Source: Sediminibacterium ginsengisoli
GTDB taxonomy: Bacteria > Bacteroidota > Bacteroidia > Chitinophagales > Chitinophagaceae
Assembly: GCA_943326215.1 (NCBI GenBank)
Contig: CALPSK010000065.1
Location: 1-5,803 of the forward strand
Direction of reading: 5' to 3'
Length of the DNA stretch: 5,803 bases
The number at the start of each line of letters is the position of its first letter. The stretch's first letter is position 1. Below are positions 1 through 5,561 of this stretch, piece by piece. Position numbers and translations under genes: made by a program. Under the pieces are notes generated by a model that was not told the DNA's origin, ran no database searches, and saw only the letters and a list, made by a program, of their open reading frames with translations.

Positions 1-353
1 AAAGTATGCTAAAGCTGGGCCGTGCTCAAGGAGTAGCCATCGCAGCAGCTATGCATTTTAAAATTCCTGTGGCAGAATACGCCCCTAAAAAAGTAAAGCA
101 ATCCATTACGGGTAATGGCAATGCCGACAAAGAAATGATCTGGAAAATGCTTGAGCGTATTTTATCTATTAAAAAACAACCTAAATACTATGATGCCACC
201 GATGCCTTAGGCGTTGCGCTCTGTCATCATTATCAAATTACTGGCTTACAACTTCCTATTCCGAAACTGGTGAAAGGGAAAAAAGCTTCCAAAAAATCAA
301 ATAGTTGGGACGCGTTTATTACAAAAAATCCCGGTAGGGTAAAAAGCAAATAG
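1..353 (+). CDS. ruvC: Crossover junction endodeoxyribonuclease RuvC, C-terminal part (5' end cut by window edge)
   Basis: RuvC is the dimeric Mg-dependent nuclease that cuts Holliday junctions in the RuvABC recombination-repair pathway. The reading frame is open from the left edge: codon 3-5 is Ser, and the text then reads SMLKLGRAQGVAIAAA, the conserved central RuvC segment. The ATG at 6 is therefore an internal Met, not the start. About 116 residues are visible. The EYAPKKVKQSITGNGNADKE stretch (DNA-binding and dimer region) is followed by YDATDALGVALCHH, which carries the C-terminal catalytic aspartates (codons 192-194 and 201-203). A Lys-rich tail ends in NPGRVKSK, as is usual in Bacteroidota RuvC. 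The upstream catalytic Asp and Glu lie outside the window. The gene ends with TAG at 351 and converges on the HIT gene 45 bp away; no convincing terminator lies between them. Family assignment is secure. Confidence 0.96.
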   Translation, partial: SMLKLGRAQGVAIAAAMHFKIPVAEYAPKKVKQSITGNGNADKEMIWKMLERILSIKKQPKYYDATDALGVALCHHYQITGLQLPIPKLVKGKKASKKSNSWDAFITKNPGRVKSK

Positions 354-398
354 CTAAATTTTTTAGAAGAAGCTTAGTAGGCAAAAAATACTAACTCA

Positions 399-788
399 TT
401 AAAGTTTACTTACAATAGATGCCTGTATGGCAGCAAACTCTTCTTTTGTTAAAGAAAGTTTAGGCTGAGAGAATTCCATATCAGCTGCTGTATTAATGGG
501 TATTAAATGCAAATGTGCATGGGGCACTTCTAAGCCTACCGTAACCATACCTACTCTATTACAAGCAAAACTTTTTTCAATAGCAGCCGCAATGGGCTTG
601 GCAAATACTAGCAACTCACTTAAATAAGTATCAGGTACATCAAATATTTTATCTACCTCTATTTTAGGCACAATTAAAGTATGTCCTTTTTGTAAAGGGA
701 AAATATCTAAAAATGCATAAAACTTTTCAGACTCCGCAATTGTATAAGAAGGAATATCGCCATTGATGATTTTTGAAAAAAGAGTCAT
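399..788 (-). CDS. HIT (histidine triad) family protein, Hint-like
   Basis: This is a small cytoplasmic nucleotide-binding protein of the HIT superfamily. Hint-type members hydrolyse AMP-linked phosphoramidates and acyl-adenylates, but the true substrate here cannot be read from sequence. The 129 residues begin with the classic N-terminus TLFSKIINGDIPSYTIAES, then FLDIFPLQKGHTLIVPK (residues 27-42). The triad motif is H90-A-H92-L-H94-L-I-P, where the middle and last His act in nucleotidyl transfer in the family. The usual GQSV-like segment before the triad is VGLEVP here, a modest variant. Length matches Hint proteins. It lies 36 bp downstream of greA on the same strand with no visible promoter or terminator between, so it is probably cotranscribed with greA. 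No Shine-Dalgarno sequence is visible, as is typical in Bacteroidota. Confidence 0.93.
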   Translation of the reverse strand: MTLFSKIINGDIPSYTIAESEKFYAFLDIFPLQKGHTLIVPKIEVDKIFDVPDTYLSELLVFAKPIAAAIEKSFACNRVGMVTVGLEVPHAHLHLIPINTAADMEFSQPKLSLTKEEFAAIQASIVSKL

Positions 789-824
789 GGCTTATGTTTA
801 TCTAAGAAAATAATTAGAAGATAA

Positions 825-1301
825 TTAGACTGTAATATTATCTACTGTAAATTTCATCACCCCATTAGGCGCTTGAATTTCTGCTAGCTCTCCTACTTTT
901 TTTCCAATTAAGCCTTTACCAATAGGTGAAGATGCAGAAATTTTTCCCGCTTTTAAATCGGCTTCTTTTTCTCCTACCAATTGATAAGTCATTGTTTTTT
1001 TAGTCGCCTGGTTGGTAATAGTAACCTTGGTAAGTATGGTTACCTTACTTGTATCAATGGTACTAGTGTCCACAATTTTAGCATTAGAAATGGTTGCTTC
1101 TAATTGCTTAATTTTTGCTTCTAGCATGCCTTGTGCTTCTTTAGCAGAATCGTATTCAGCATTCTCTTTTAAGTCTCCTTTTTCTCTTGCTTCAGCGATA
1201 GCTCTTGAAGCAGCCGGACGCTCAACCGACTTCATCTTTTGTAATTGCTCACGCATTTTATCAAAAGTATCTTGGGTCACATATACGGTAGTTTCGCTCA
1301 T
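825..1301 (-). CDS. greA: Transcription elongation factor GreA
   Basis: GreA enters the RNA polymerase secondary channel and stimulates cleavage of backtracked transcripts. At 158 residues it has the normal full length. An N-terminal coiled coil (about residues 8-76) carries the tip motif GDLKENAEYDSAKE; D43 and E46 correspond to the acidic residues that coordinate the catalytic Mg in E. coli GreA (D41, E44). The C-terminal FKBP-like domain (about 80-158) contains ISASSPIGKGLIGKKVGE, the family signature. The ATG at 1299-1301 is supported by the usual few residues before the coiled coil and by an AAGGAT stretch just upstream, although its spacing is too short for an ideal Shine-Dalgarno site. 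It is the first gene of a probable greA-HIT unit. Its upstream region contains an intrinsic terminator and a candidate leader ORF, described separately. Confidence 0.97.
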   Translation of the reverse strand: MSETTVYVTQDTFDKMREQLQKMKSVERPAASRAIAEAREKGDLKENAEYDSAKEAQGMLEAKIKQLEATISNAKIVDTSTIDTSKVTILTKVTITNQATKKTMTYQLVGEKEADLKAGKISASSPIGKGLIGKKVGELAEIQAPNGVMKFTVDNITV

Positions 1302-1310
1302 ATCCTTAGT

Positions 1311-1355
1311 TTAGTTATAAAAAAAATACAACGCCACATAAGTGAGGCGTTGCAT
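1311..1355 (-). CDS. Candidate 14-codon leader ORF upstream of greA
   Basis: On the minus strand, ATG at 1353-1355 opens a short frame reading MQRLTYVALYFFYN that ends with TAA at 1311-1313, 9 bp before the greA ATG. The ATG lies 4 nt after a perfect TAnnTTTG box (1360-1367), the same spacing as seen at rsmA in this window, so a leaderless mini-mRNA start is plausible. The ORF spans the whole terminator hairpin, so a ribosome on it would block hairpin formation. The Tyr and Phe codons near its end come largely from the U-tract of the terminator and should not be read as amino-acid sensing. An ORF of this length can easily arise by chance, and there is no homology evidence, so confidence is low. 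Confidence 0.25.
   Translation of the reverse strand: MQRLTYVALYFFYN
1319..1355 (-). terminator. Intrinsic terminator after the dehydrogenase gene, before greA
   Basis: Read on the minus strand, a 7-bp perfect stem CAACGCC/GGCGTTG (1329-1352) with a 10-nt loop can be extended by one G-U and two A-U pairs. It is followed at once by a run of eight T (1319-1326). This is a textbook Rho-independent terminator for minus-strand transcription; the plus strand has no T-run after the stem. It lies 23 bp beyond the stop codon of the hydroxyacid dehydrogenase gene, so its simplest role is to end the rsmA-dehydrogenase transcript. Because it also lies downstream of a candidate greA -7 box, it may work in the greA leader too. 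Confidence 0.85.
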
Positions 1356-1359
1356 GGTA

Positions 1360-1367
1360 CAAAGATA
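1360..1367 (-). promoter_or_regulatory. Candidate Bacteroidota -7 box for greA
   Basis: The minus strand reads TATCTTTG, an exact match to the Bacteroidota -7 consensus TAnnTTTG, between the dehydrogenase stop codon and the terminator hairpin. No clear TTG-type -33 element is found about 20 bp upstream (that region lies in the end of the dehydrogenase gene). Transcription from it would start within a few bases of the hairpin. It is the only full-consensus box close to greA, but a chance match in AT-rich DNA cannot be excluded. Confidence 0.4.
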
Positions 1368-1378
1368 TAAAATATTGC

Positions 1379-2308
1379 TTAAATGATGCCTAATTTTTCC
1401 AATACCAACTTAGACATTTTATAATAGGCCTCGTGGCTATAGCCTGCAATATGAGGCGTTATGATACAATTAGGGTGCATCATAAGTGCTTCTAAAACAG
1501 CCATTTCTTGGCCTGTATATAGCTCAATGGGCTCTTTTTCTAGTACATCCAGGCCCACCCCCCTAATTTGCTGATTTTGTATGGCCGCTAATACGGCAGC
1601 CGTTTCAGTAACCGACCCTCTACAGGTACTTATAAAATAGGGCTTCTTTTTTAGACTGTTAAAAAAAGCAGTATTGGCATAATGATGGGTTAAACTAGTT
1701 AGAGGTAAATGCAAACTAATGACATCCGCTTTTTCTTGAATCATTTCAAGTGTTGCCGCTTTTATTTGCGCTGTCTCAAATCCAGTTTTATAAATATCAT
1801 GCGCTAAAATATTTACATCAAAGCCAGACAAAACTTTTGCAAAAGCAGATCCTGTATTACCTAGTCCAATAATACCTACGGTCTTTCCAGTAAGTTCATC
1901 TGCCCTATTGGCATCACGTATCCACTTACCTTCACGCACTTCTTTATAAGCACTATGTATTCGGTTCATTAAACTTAATAGTAAACCTAGGGTATGTTCC
2001 CCCACGGTGGTTCTATTGCCTTCAGGACTACTTACACATAAAATATTTTTACTAGCCGCAAATTCGGTATCAATTAATTCCATGCCACTTCCAATGCGGC
2101 CAATCCATTTTAGTTGATGGGCTTTTGATAAAATAGCAGCATCTATTTTTAAACGCGTAGTTACAATTAAACCAGTCGCAGTATCGATACAATCCATTAA
2201 GGCTTCATAGCTAATAGCAGGTTCGTATTGAAGGGTAAATCCTTTTTCTTTTAAAGTATCTATTAAAAAAGGATGCACGGGTGCTGTTATAATTATATTC
2301 AAGGACAT
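1379..2308 (-). CDS. D-isomer-specific 2-hydroxyacid dehydrogenase (SerA-like, no ACT domain)
   Basis: This NAD-dependent oxidoreductase belongs to the family that includes 3-phosphoglycerate dehydrogenase (SerA) and erythronate-4-phosphate dehydrogenase (PdxB). In 309 residues, a split substrate domain (about 1-105 and 285-309) surrounds a Rossmann domain with TVGIIGLGNTG (GxGxxG at G148, G150, G153) and acidic D171 at the end of the next strand, which favours NAD over NADP. Catalytic residues fit the family: R230 in STCRGS, E259 in DVLEKEP and H286 in TPHIAGYS. RIGSGMELID (71-80) is the usual substrate-loop segment. There is no C-terminal ACT domain and no PdxB dimerisation domain, as in short SerA-type enzymes. 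The ATG directly abuts the rsmA TAG with no gap, implying translational coupling and one transcript. The family is secure. The substrate is open: 3-phosphoglycerate is the default guess, and the nearby pdxA makes a B6-pathway substrate worth considering. Confidence 0.92.
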   Translation of the reverse strand: MSLNIIITAPVHPFLIDTLKEKGFTLQYEPAISYEALMDCIDTATGLIVTTRLKIDAAILSKAHQLKWIGRIGSGMELIDTEFAASKNILCVSSPEGNRTTVGEHTLGLLLSLMNRIHSAYKEVREGKWIRDANRADELTGKTVGIIGLGNTGSAFAKVLSGFDVNILAHDIYKTGFETAQIKAATLEMIQEKADVISLHLPLTSLTHHYANTAFFNSLKKKPYFISTCRGSVTETAAVLAAIQNQQIRGVGLDVLEKEPIELYTGQEMAVLEALMMHPNCIITPHIAGYSHEAYYKMSKLVLEKLGII

Positions 2309-3070
2309 CTATTCAATATGCATTTTAAAGGTTAAGGCCGCATAGTCATCATAGGTAAGATTCTCCGCTCTTTTGGTAAAAAGAGGATCCTGCAATTGCG
2401 CTGCACTAAAATAAGGCTTTAATGGATTTCTTAACATTTTTCTTCTTTGACCAAAAGCCATTTTTACTATATGGAAAAATAATTTTTCAGAAACAAATTT
2501 CGGAAAATTATCTTTTCGAGTTAATTTAATCACCCCACTCATTACCTTAGGGGGTGGTGTAAAAGCAGTCGGTGGCACATCAAATAAATAAGTCACATCA
2601 TAGAAAGCCTGTGTTAAAACACTTAAGATACCATATGCTTTTGAATTAGGTTTGGCCGCAATTCTTTCTGCCACTTCTTTTTGAAACATGCCCACCATCA
2701 TGGGCACATGCTCTTTCCATTCTAGAATTTTAAAAACAATTTGCGTAGAAATATTATAAGGAAAATTGCCCACCACTACAAAATCATTCTCAAAAGGCAG
2801 GGCCGCGTCCAAAATATCGGCCAGTATTAATTTGTCTTTTAGTTCGGGATATTCGGTACTTAAAAAAGCTACTTTTTCTCGGTCTAATTCAATGGCTTTA
2901 AATGACTCAGTAGGAATGTCTTGGATATACTTCGTTAAAGCCCCTGCCCCTGGGCCTACTTCAAGTAATTGCTTGATGGGCTGCTCTAGCAATACTGCCT
3001 GAATATCCTTACAAACTTGAGCGTCATTTAAAAAATGCTGCCCCAATGATTTTTTTAGCGTGTATTGCAT
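2309..3070 (-). CDS. rsmA: 16S rRNA (adenine(1518)-N6/adenine(1519)-N6)-dimethyltransferase RsmA
   Basis: RsmA (KsgA) dimethylates the two adjacent adenines of the 3' terminal 16S rRNA hairpin using S-adenosylmethionine, a late 30S assembly step. At 253 residues it is slightly short but within the family range. Visible motifs, in order: KKSLGQHFLND at the N-terminus (6-16); SAM motif LLEVGPGAGALT (35-46) with E37 and the glycine loop; ELDRE (61-65), the acidic ribose-binding strand; ADILDA (84-89); catalytic NFPYNIS (102-108), a variant of NLPYNI; TAFTPPPKVMSGVI (168-181); and the RNA-binding C-terminal domain with AFGQRRKMLRN (205-215). The ATG at 3068-3070 places SLGQHFL at the expected distance. 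It is the first gene of a two-gene minus-strand unit and diverges from pdxA. In E. coli, pdxA and ksgA are also neighbours, but in the same direction. Confidence 0.97.
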   Translation of the reverse strand: MQYTLKKSLGQHFLNDAQVCKDIQAVLLEQPIKQLLEVGPGAGALTKYIQDIPTESFKAIELDREKVAFLSTEYPELKDKLILADILDAALPFENDFVVVGNFPYNISTQIVFKILEWKEHVPMMVGMFQKEVAERIAAKPNSKAYGILSVLTQAFYDVTYLFDVPPTAFTPPPKVMSGVIKLTRKDNFPKFVSEKLFFHIVKMAFGQRRKMLRNPLKPYFSAAQLQDPLFTKRAENLTYDDYAALTFKMHIE

Positions 3071-3074
3071 GAGG

Positions 3075-3105
3075 CAAAGTTAGGTTTTTGTGCGTACTTT
3101 TACAG
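3075..3105 (-). promoter_or_regulatory. Probable rsmA promoter (Bacteroidota -33/-7 type)
   Basis: The minus strand shows TAACTTTG at 3075-3082, an exact TAnnTTTG -7 box, just 4 nt (CCTC) before the rsmA ATG. A CTG triplet at 3103-3105, 20 bp upstream, stands where the TTG of the -33 element is expected (one mismatch). Transcription would begin at or very near the start codon, so rsmA mRNA is predicted to be leaderless or almost so. No Shine-Dalgarno sequence is present. Confidence 0.55.
3095..3103 (+). promoter_or_regulatory. Weak candidate -7 box for pdxA
   Basis: The plus strand reads TACTTTTAC, which differs from the TAnnTTTG consensus by one base (A for G). It lies 12 bp before the ATG at 3115. 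No TTG is found at the proper -33 distance. It is the best candidate in the short divergent region, and it would put the transcript start downstream of the alternative TTG codon at 3088, supporting the ATG start. It overlaps the spacer of the opposing rsmA promoter. Confidence 0.3.
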
Positions 3106-3114
3106 CCTAATCAA

Positions 3115-4215
3115 ATGGATATGAACCCAGACATCAGAAAACCAATTATAGGCTTTACTTGCGGCGATTTAAACGGTATTGGTATTGAATTAATCATTAA
3201 ATCACTGTCCGATAGCCGTATCTTAGATTTCATCATTCCTGTTGTTTTTGCCAATAATAAAGCAATCAATTTTTACAGAAAAGGGCTACCAGAATACGCG
3301 ATCAATTTTGCAGCTGCTACCGACCTTTCTAAATTAAATACCAAGCAAGTAAACTTAGTCAACTGCTGGGAAGAAGAAGTAGCCATTACACCAGGTGAAA
3401 GTTCAGAGCTAGGCGGAAAATATGCATTGATTTCTTTGGAAGCTGCCGTAGCTGCTTTAAAAAACAAACAAATAGATGGCATTGTTACAGCGCCCATTCA
3501 TAAAAAAAATATTCAATCTCCTAATTTTAATTTTAGTGGCCATACCCCTTATTTACAAGCTGCTTTCGGGAATACTGAAAACCTAATGTTACTGGTGGCA
3601 GATAATTTAAGAATGGCACTTGTTACGGAGCATGTAACTATCCAAGAAGTAGGCAAGCATATTACCAAGGATAAAATAAAACAAAAGCTAAGTATTTTAA
3701 ATAGTAGTTTGAAAAAAGATTTTGGTATTGATGCACCCCGCATTGCCGTTTTAGCATTGAACCCACATGCAGGCGATGAAGGCTTAATTGGTAAAGAAGA
3801 AATTGAAATTATCAAGCCTGCTATTAAAGAAAGCAAACAACAAATGTTGGTATACGGACCTTATTCTGCAGATGCATTTTTTGCAAGAGGTGCGCATGAA
3901 AAATTTGATGGCGTACTTGCCATGTACCATGACCAAGGATTAATACCCTTTAAATCATTGGCCTTTGGAGAGGGTGTGAATTTCACCGCAGGACTTCCTA
4001 TTGTAAGAACCAGTCCCGACCATGGCACTGCCTTTGATATTGCAGGAAAAGCGAAGGCCGACGCAGGCTCTTTTACAGCAAGTATATTTGAATGCGCTAG
4101 AATTATCCATGCTAGACAAGGTTATTCCGATATGCGTTTAAACCCACTTAAGAAAATTAGTGCAAGAATGTTTGCAGGCGCTGTAGATGAAAGATTATAC
4201 GAAAACGAAGGCTAA
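3115..4215 (+). CDS. pdxA: 4-hydroxythreonine-4-phosphate dehydrogenase PdxA
   Basis: PdxA oxidises 4-phosphohydroxy-L-threonine to 3-amino-2-oxopropyl phosphate, which PdxJ joins to deoxyxylulose phosphate in DXP-dependent vitamin B6 synthesis. From the ATG at 3115 it has 366 residues, longer than E. coli PdxA (329) but usual for Bacteroidota. It begins with PIIGFTCGDLNGIGIE (GDLNGIGIE at 17-25), the clade form of GDPAGIGPE. SGHT at 141-144 is the substrate site. Metal-binding His are H173 (TEHV), H218 (LNPHAGDEG) and H272 (MYHDQG), with spacing (45 and 54) close to E. coli H166/H211/H266. VRTSPDHGTAFDIAGKAKAD near the end is also diagnostic. The frame extends upstream to a TTG at 3088, but those residues are not family-like. 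ATG 3115 and ATG 3121 are both possible; 3115 is chosen without strong evidence. It diverges from rsmA, and its stop codon overlaps that of the next gene. Confidence 0.96.
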   Translation: MDMNPDIRKPIIGFTCGDLNGIGIELIIKSLSDSRILDFIIPVVFANNKAINFYRKGLPEYAINFAAATDLSKLNTKQVNLVNCWEEEVAITPGESSELGGKYALISLEAAVAALKNKQIDGIVTAPIHKKNIQSPNFNFSGHTPYLQAAFGNTENLMLLVADNLRMALVTEHVTIQEVGKHITKDKIKQKLSILNSSLKKDFGIDAPRIAVLALNPHAGDEGLIGKEEIEIIKPAIKESKQQMLVYGPYSADAFFARGAHEKFDGVLAMYHDQGLIPFKSLAFGEGVNFTAGLPIVRTSPDHGTAFDIAGKAKADAGSFTASIFECARIIHARQGYSDMRLNPLKKISARMFAGAVDERLYENEG

Positions 4216-4233
4216 TCTACAGGACAAGCCTTC
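4207..4233. terminator. Inverted repeat over the convergent stop codons, possible bidirectional terminator
   Basis: A perfect 7-bp inverted repeat, GAAGGCT (4207-4213) and AGCCTTC (4227-4233) with a 13-nt loop, spans the ends of pdxA and the TPR-like gene, including both stop codons. On the minus strand the stem is followed by GTTTTCG, a weak T-run; on the plus strand there is no T-run. With no intergenic space, this is the only visible structure that could end either transcript. The weak T-tracts keep confidence low. Confidence 0.35.
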
Positions 4234-4847
4234 ACTAATTCAGCAAGTAAGGGTCTCCCCCAATGCGGCATGGTAGTGAACTCTTCTTTTTGCGCGTCTA
4301 AAATTAGTTTTGCTTTTTGAATCAATGGCATGGCGTCTTTACATCCTCCTCCAAATAAAGCTGGCATTTTAGAAAGTATATTGGCTTTTAAAATATACGC
4401 CCTTGGATTATTCTTATTCAAAACCATGGCCTGTTCTAATGGCTTATTAATTCTAGCTTCATAAGCCTTCCATCTAAAAACCGGACTAATAGACATTTTA
4501 GAGCTATACACTAAACTCTCTAAACATAGTACTTCATCACTTTTATGTTTTGATTTAGTAGTATTAAGCCACTGAATGGCTTGGTCTGCAAGTGCATCTG
4601 CATTACCCATCTTCTTTATTGCCATTCTAGCCTTGATAAAACTTGCATAATAAGCAGGTAACCATTCACCAGGGGCTTGCTTAGACAATTCTTCCATTTT
4701 TGAAAATACCAACTCGTAGCTTTCCTTGGTTTGGCTTTTATCAAAAAGCTGAACAGCCGCTTCTAAATTTTTAGAATAACTCCCAGATTGTGCTTGAACC
4801 TTCAATAAGGAAATAGAAAAAAATAAAATGTAAAAAAAACTGCGCAT
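4212..4847 (-). CDS. Exported helical TPR-like protein of unknown function
   Basis: No named family is recognised. The 211-residue protein starts with a likely Sec signal peptide: MRSFF, a hydrophobic stretch to about residue 16, then VQAQ with probable cleavage after A19. There is no lipobox Cys. The mature part is predicted helical and resembles paired TPR helices: LEAAVQLFDKS (28-38), YELVFSKMEELSKQAPGEWLPAYYAS (44-69), and KPLEQAMVLNKNNPRAYILKANIL (135-158). The MPALFGGGCKDAMPLIQKA segment (161-179) has the P..FGGG...A pattern seen in some TPR-like proteins. Cys169 and Cys208 could form a disulfide in the periplasm (inference). It starts 2 bp after the stop of the LolA-like gene, so it is cotranscribed and likely works in the same envelope process. 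Its TAG overlaps the pdxA TAA in opposite orientation. The CDS call is secure; the function is not known. Confidence 0.85.
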   Translation of the reverse strand: MRSFFYILFFSISLLKVQAQSGSYSKNLEAAVQLFDKSQTKESYELVFSKMEELSKQAPGEWLPAYYASFIKARMAIKKMGNADALADQAIQWLNTTKSKHKSDEVLCLESLVYSSKMSISPVFRWKAYEARINKPLEQAMVLNKNNPRAYILKANILSKMPALFGGGCKDAMPLIQKAKLILDAQKEEFTTMPHWGRPLLAELVKACPVD

Positions 4848-4849
4848 AT

Positions 4850-5560
4850 TTAAAAAATATTATTAGGCACCCCTTTATTAATAGTATACTTAGAATAAGT
4901 TATTTCAATAGTTCCTTTTTTATTTTTAAGAGCCTTTTGTTTAGCAGTAGGGTCTTCATCTCCAAATTCTAAAGTAATACCATTAGGCAATTTATAATCT
5001 TTGGTGTTAAAACTAAAAATAATTTTACTAGCAAGGCCTTGTTTGGCATACTCGCCATACTGCATGGTAATTTCATAACTGCCGTTTTCCTTCGTGGTCG
5101 TAGCAGTCTTATATACTAAGGCTTCTACGGGGTCAATCCATAAAGTAGAAATAACCCAGTCTAGGTTATCGTCAGTTGGAATTAATTTAATCACCGTTAA
5201 GCTCTTGCCATTCAATACCTGGTTACCAGCGGGTATAGTGGTATACTGCTTGGTATTTAATAAAGTATTAATGGTTAGCGATACGCCACCTCTTGGTAAC
5301 AAAGAAATGCCTCCTTCTTTTTTTACTTTTAATAAATTGGGCTTTTTAAAATACACTTTTACTTTACCTAAAGAGGCCTTGATAAATGCAACATCTGTTT
5401 TCATCACCCCTTCTGCTACATAGTCATTTACTTGCGCTAGCTTTTGACTTAGTTTCTCTATTAAGGGGTCGGTTTGTGCTATGGCAGTAGACGAAAAAAA
5501 TAAAGAAATGGCCAATGACAAAAAGTACAATACAATATTTTTAAATTTTTTAGCTTGCAT
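4850..5560 (-). CDS. LolA-like exported protein (outer membrane lipoprotein-sorting family)
   Basis: The protein has 236 residues. A clear signal peptide (basic MQAKKFK, hydrophobic core about 9-22) ends at SSTAIA-QTDP, with probable cleavage after A28 and no lipobox Cys, so it is soluble in the periplasm. The mature part fits the LolA/LolB-like fold (COG2834-type), a beta half-barrel that binds acyl chains. Supporting segments are LIEKLSQKLAQVNDYVAEG (first helix, 33-51), VKVYFKKPNLLKVKKEGG (67-84), TLWIDPVEALVYKTATTT (139-156, matching the LWIDP strand of LolA) and YEITMQYGEY (162-171). In Proteobacteria LolA carries lipoproteins from LolCDE to the outer membrane; whether this paralogue moves lipoproteins or other lipids is unknown. 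It starts 1 bp after the stop of an ABC permease gene, which supports a role as a carrier or partner of that transporter. The assignment rests on pattern recognition only. Confidence 0.8.
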   Translation of the reverse strand: MQAKKFKNIVLYFLSLAISLFFSSTAIAQTDPLIEKLSQKLAQVNDYVAEGVMKTDVAFIKASLGKVKVYFKKPNLLKVKKEGGISLLPRGGVSLTINTLLNTKQYTTIPAGNQVLNGKSLTVIKLIPTDDNLDWVISTLWIDPVEALVYKTATTTKENGSYEITMQYGEYAKQGLASKIIFSFNTKDYKLPNGITLEFGDEDPTAKQKALKNKKGTIEITYSKYTINKGVPNNIF

Positions 5561-5561
5561 C

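Noticed and set aside
6..8. ATG at 6 as the start of a short ruvC-like gene
   Set aside because: The frame is open to the window edge and the residues around this Met match the interior of RuvC, so the gene is cut by the edge rather than truncated.
374..394. Inverted repeat TTAGTA/TACTAA between ruvC and the HIT gene
   Set aside because: The 6-bp stem is AT-rich, with a 9-nt loop and no T-run after it on either strand. It is too weak to call a terminator, although the convergent layout would suit one.
1012..1314. Open frame opposite greA on the plus strand, about 100 codons
   Set aside because: It lies antisense to a full, well-conserved greA gene. Its low-complexity hydrophobic translation is a shadow of the greA codon pattern.
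1311..1328. Tyr/Phe-rich end of the leader ORF as an aromatic amino-acid sensor
   Set aside because: The Phe and Tyr codons follow from the terminator's T-run, and greA has no link to aromatic amino-acid synthesis.
3088..3114. Upstream TTG start extending pdxA by nine codons
   Set aside because: The extra residues do not resemble PdxA N-termini, the codon overlaps the short promoter region, and the ATG at 3115 (or 3121) fits the family start before the PIIGFTCGD strand.
3273..3836. Open frames opposite pdxA on the minus strand
   Set aside because: They lie fully within pdxA, whose motifs are intact in the plus frame, and their translations show no family features.
5094..5423. Plus-strand open frame opposite the LolA-like gene
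   Set aside because: It is antisense to a gene with a signal peptide and LolA-like strands, and there is no independent support for it.
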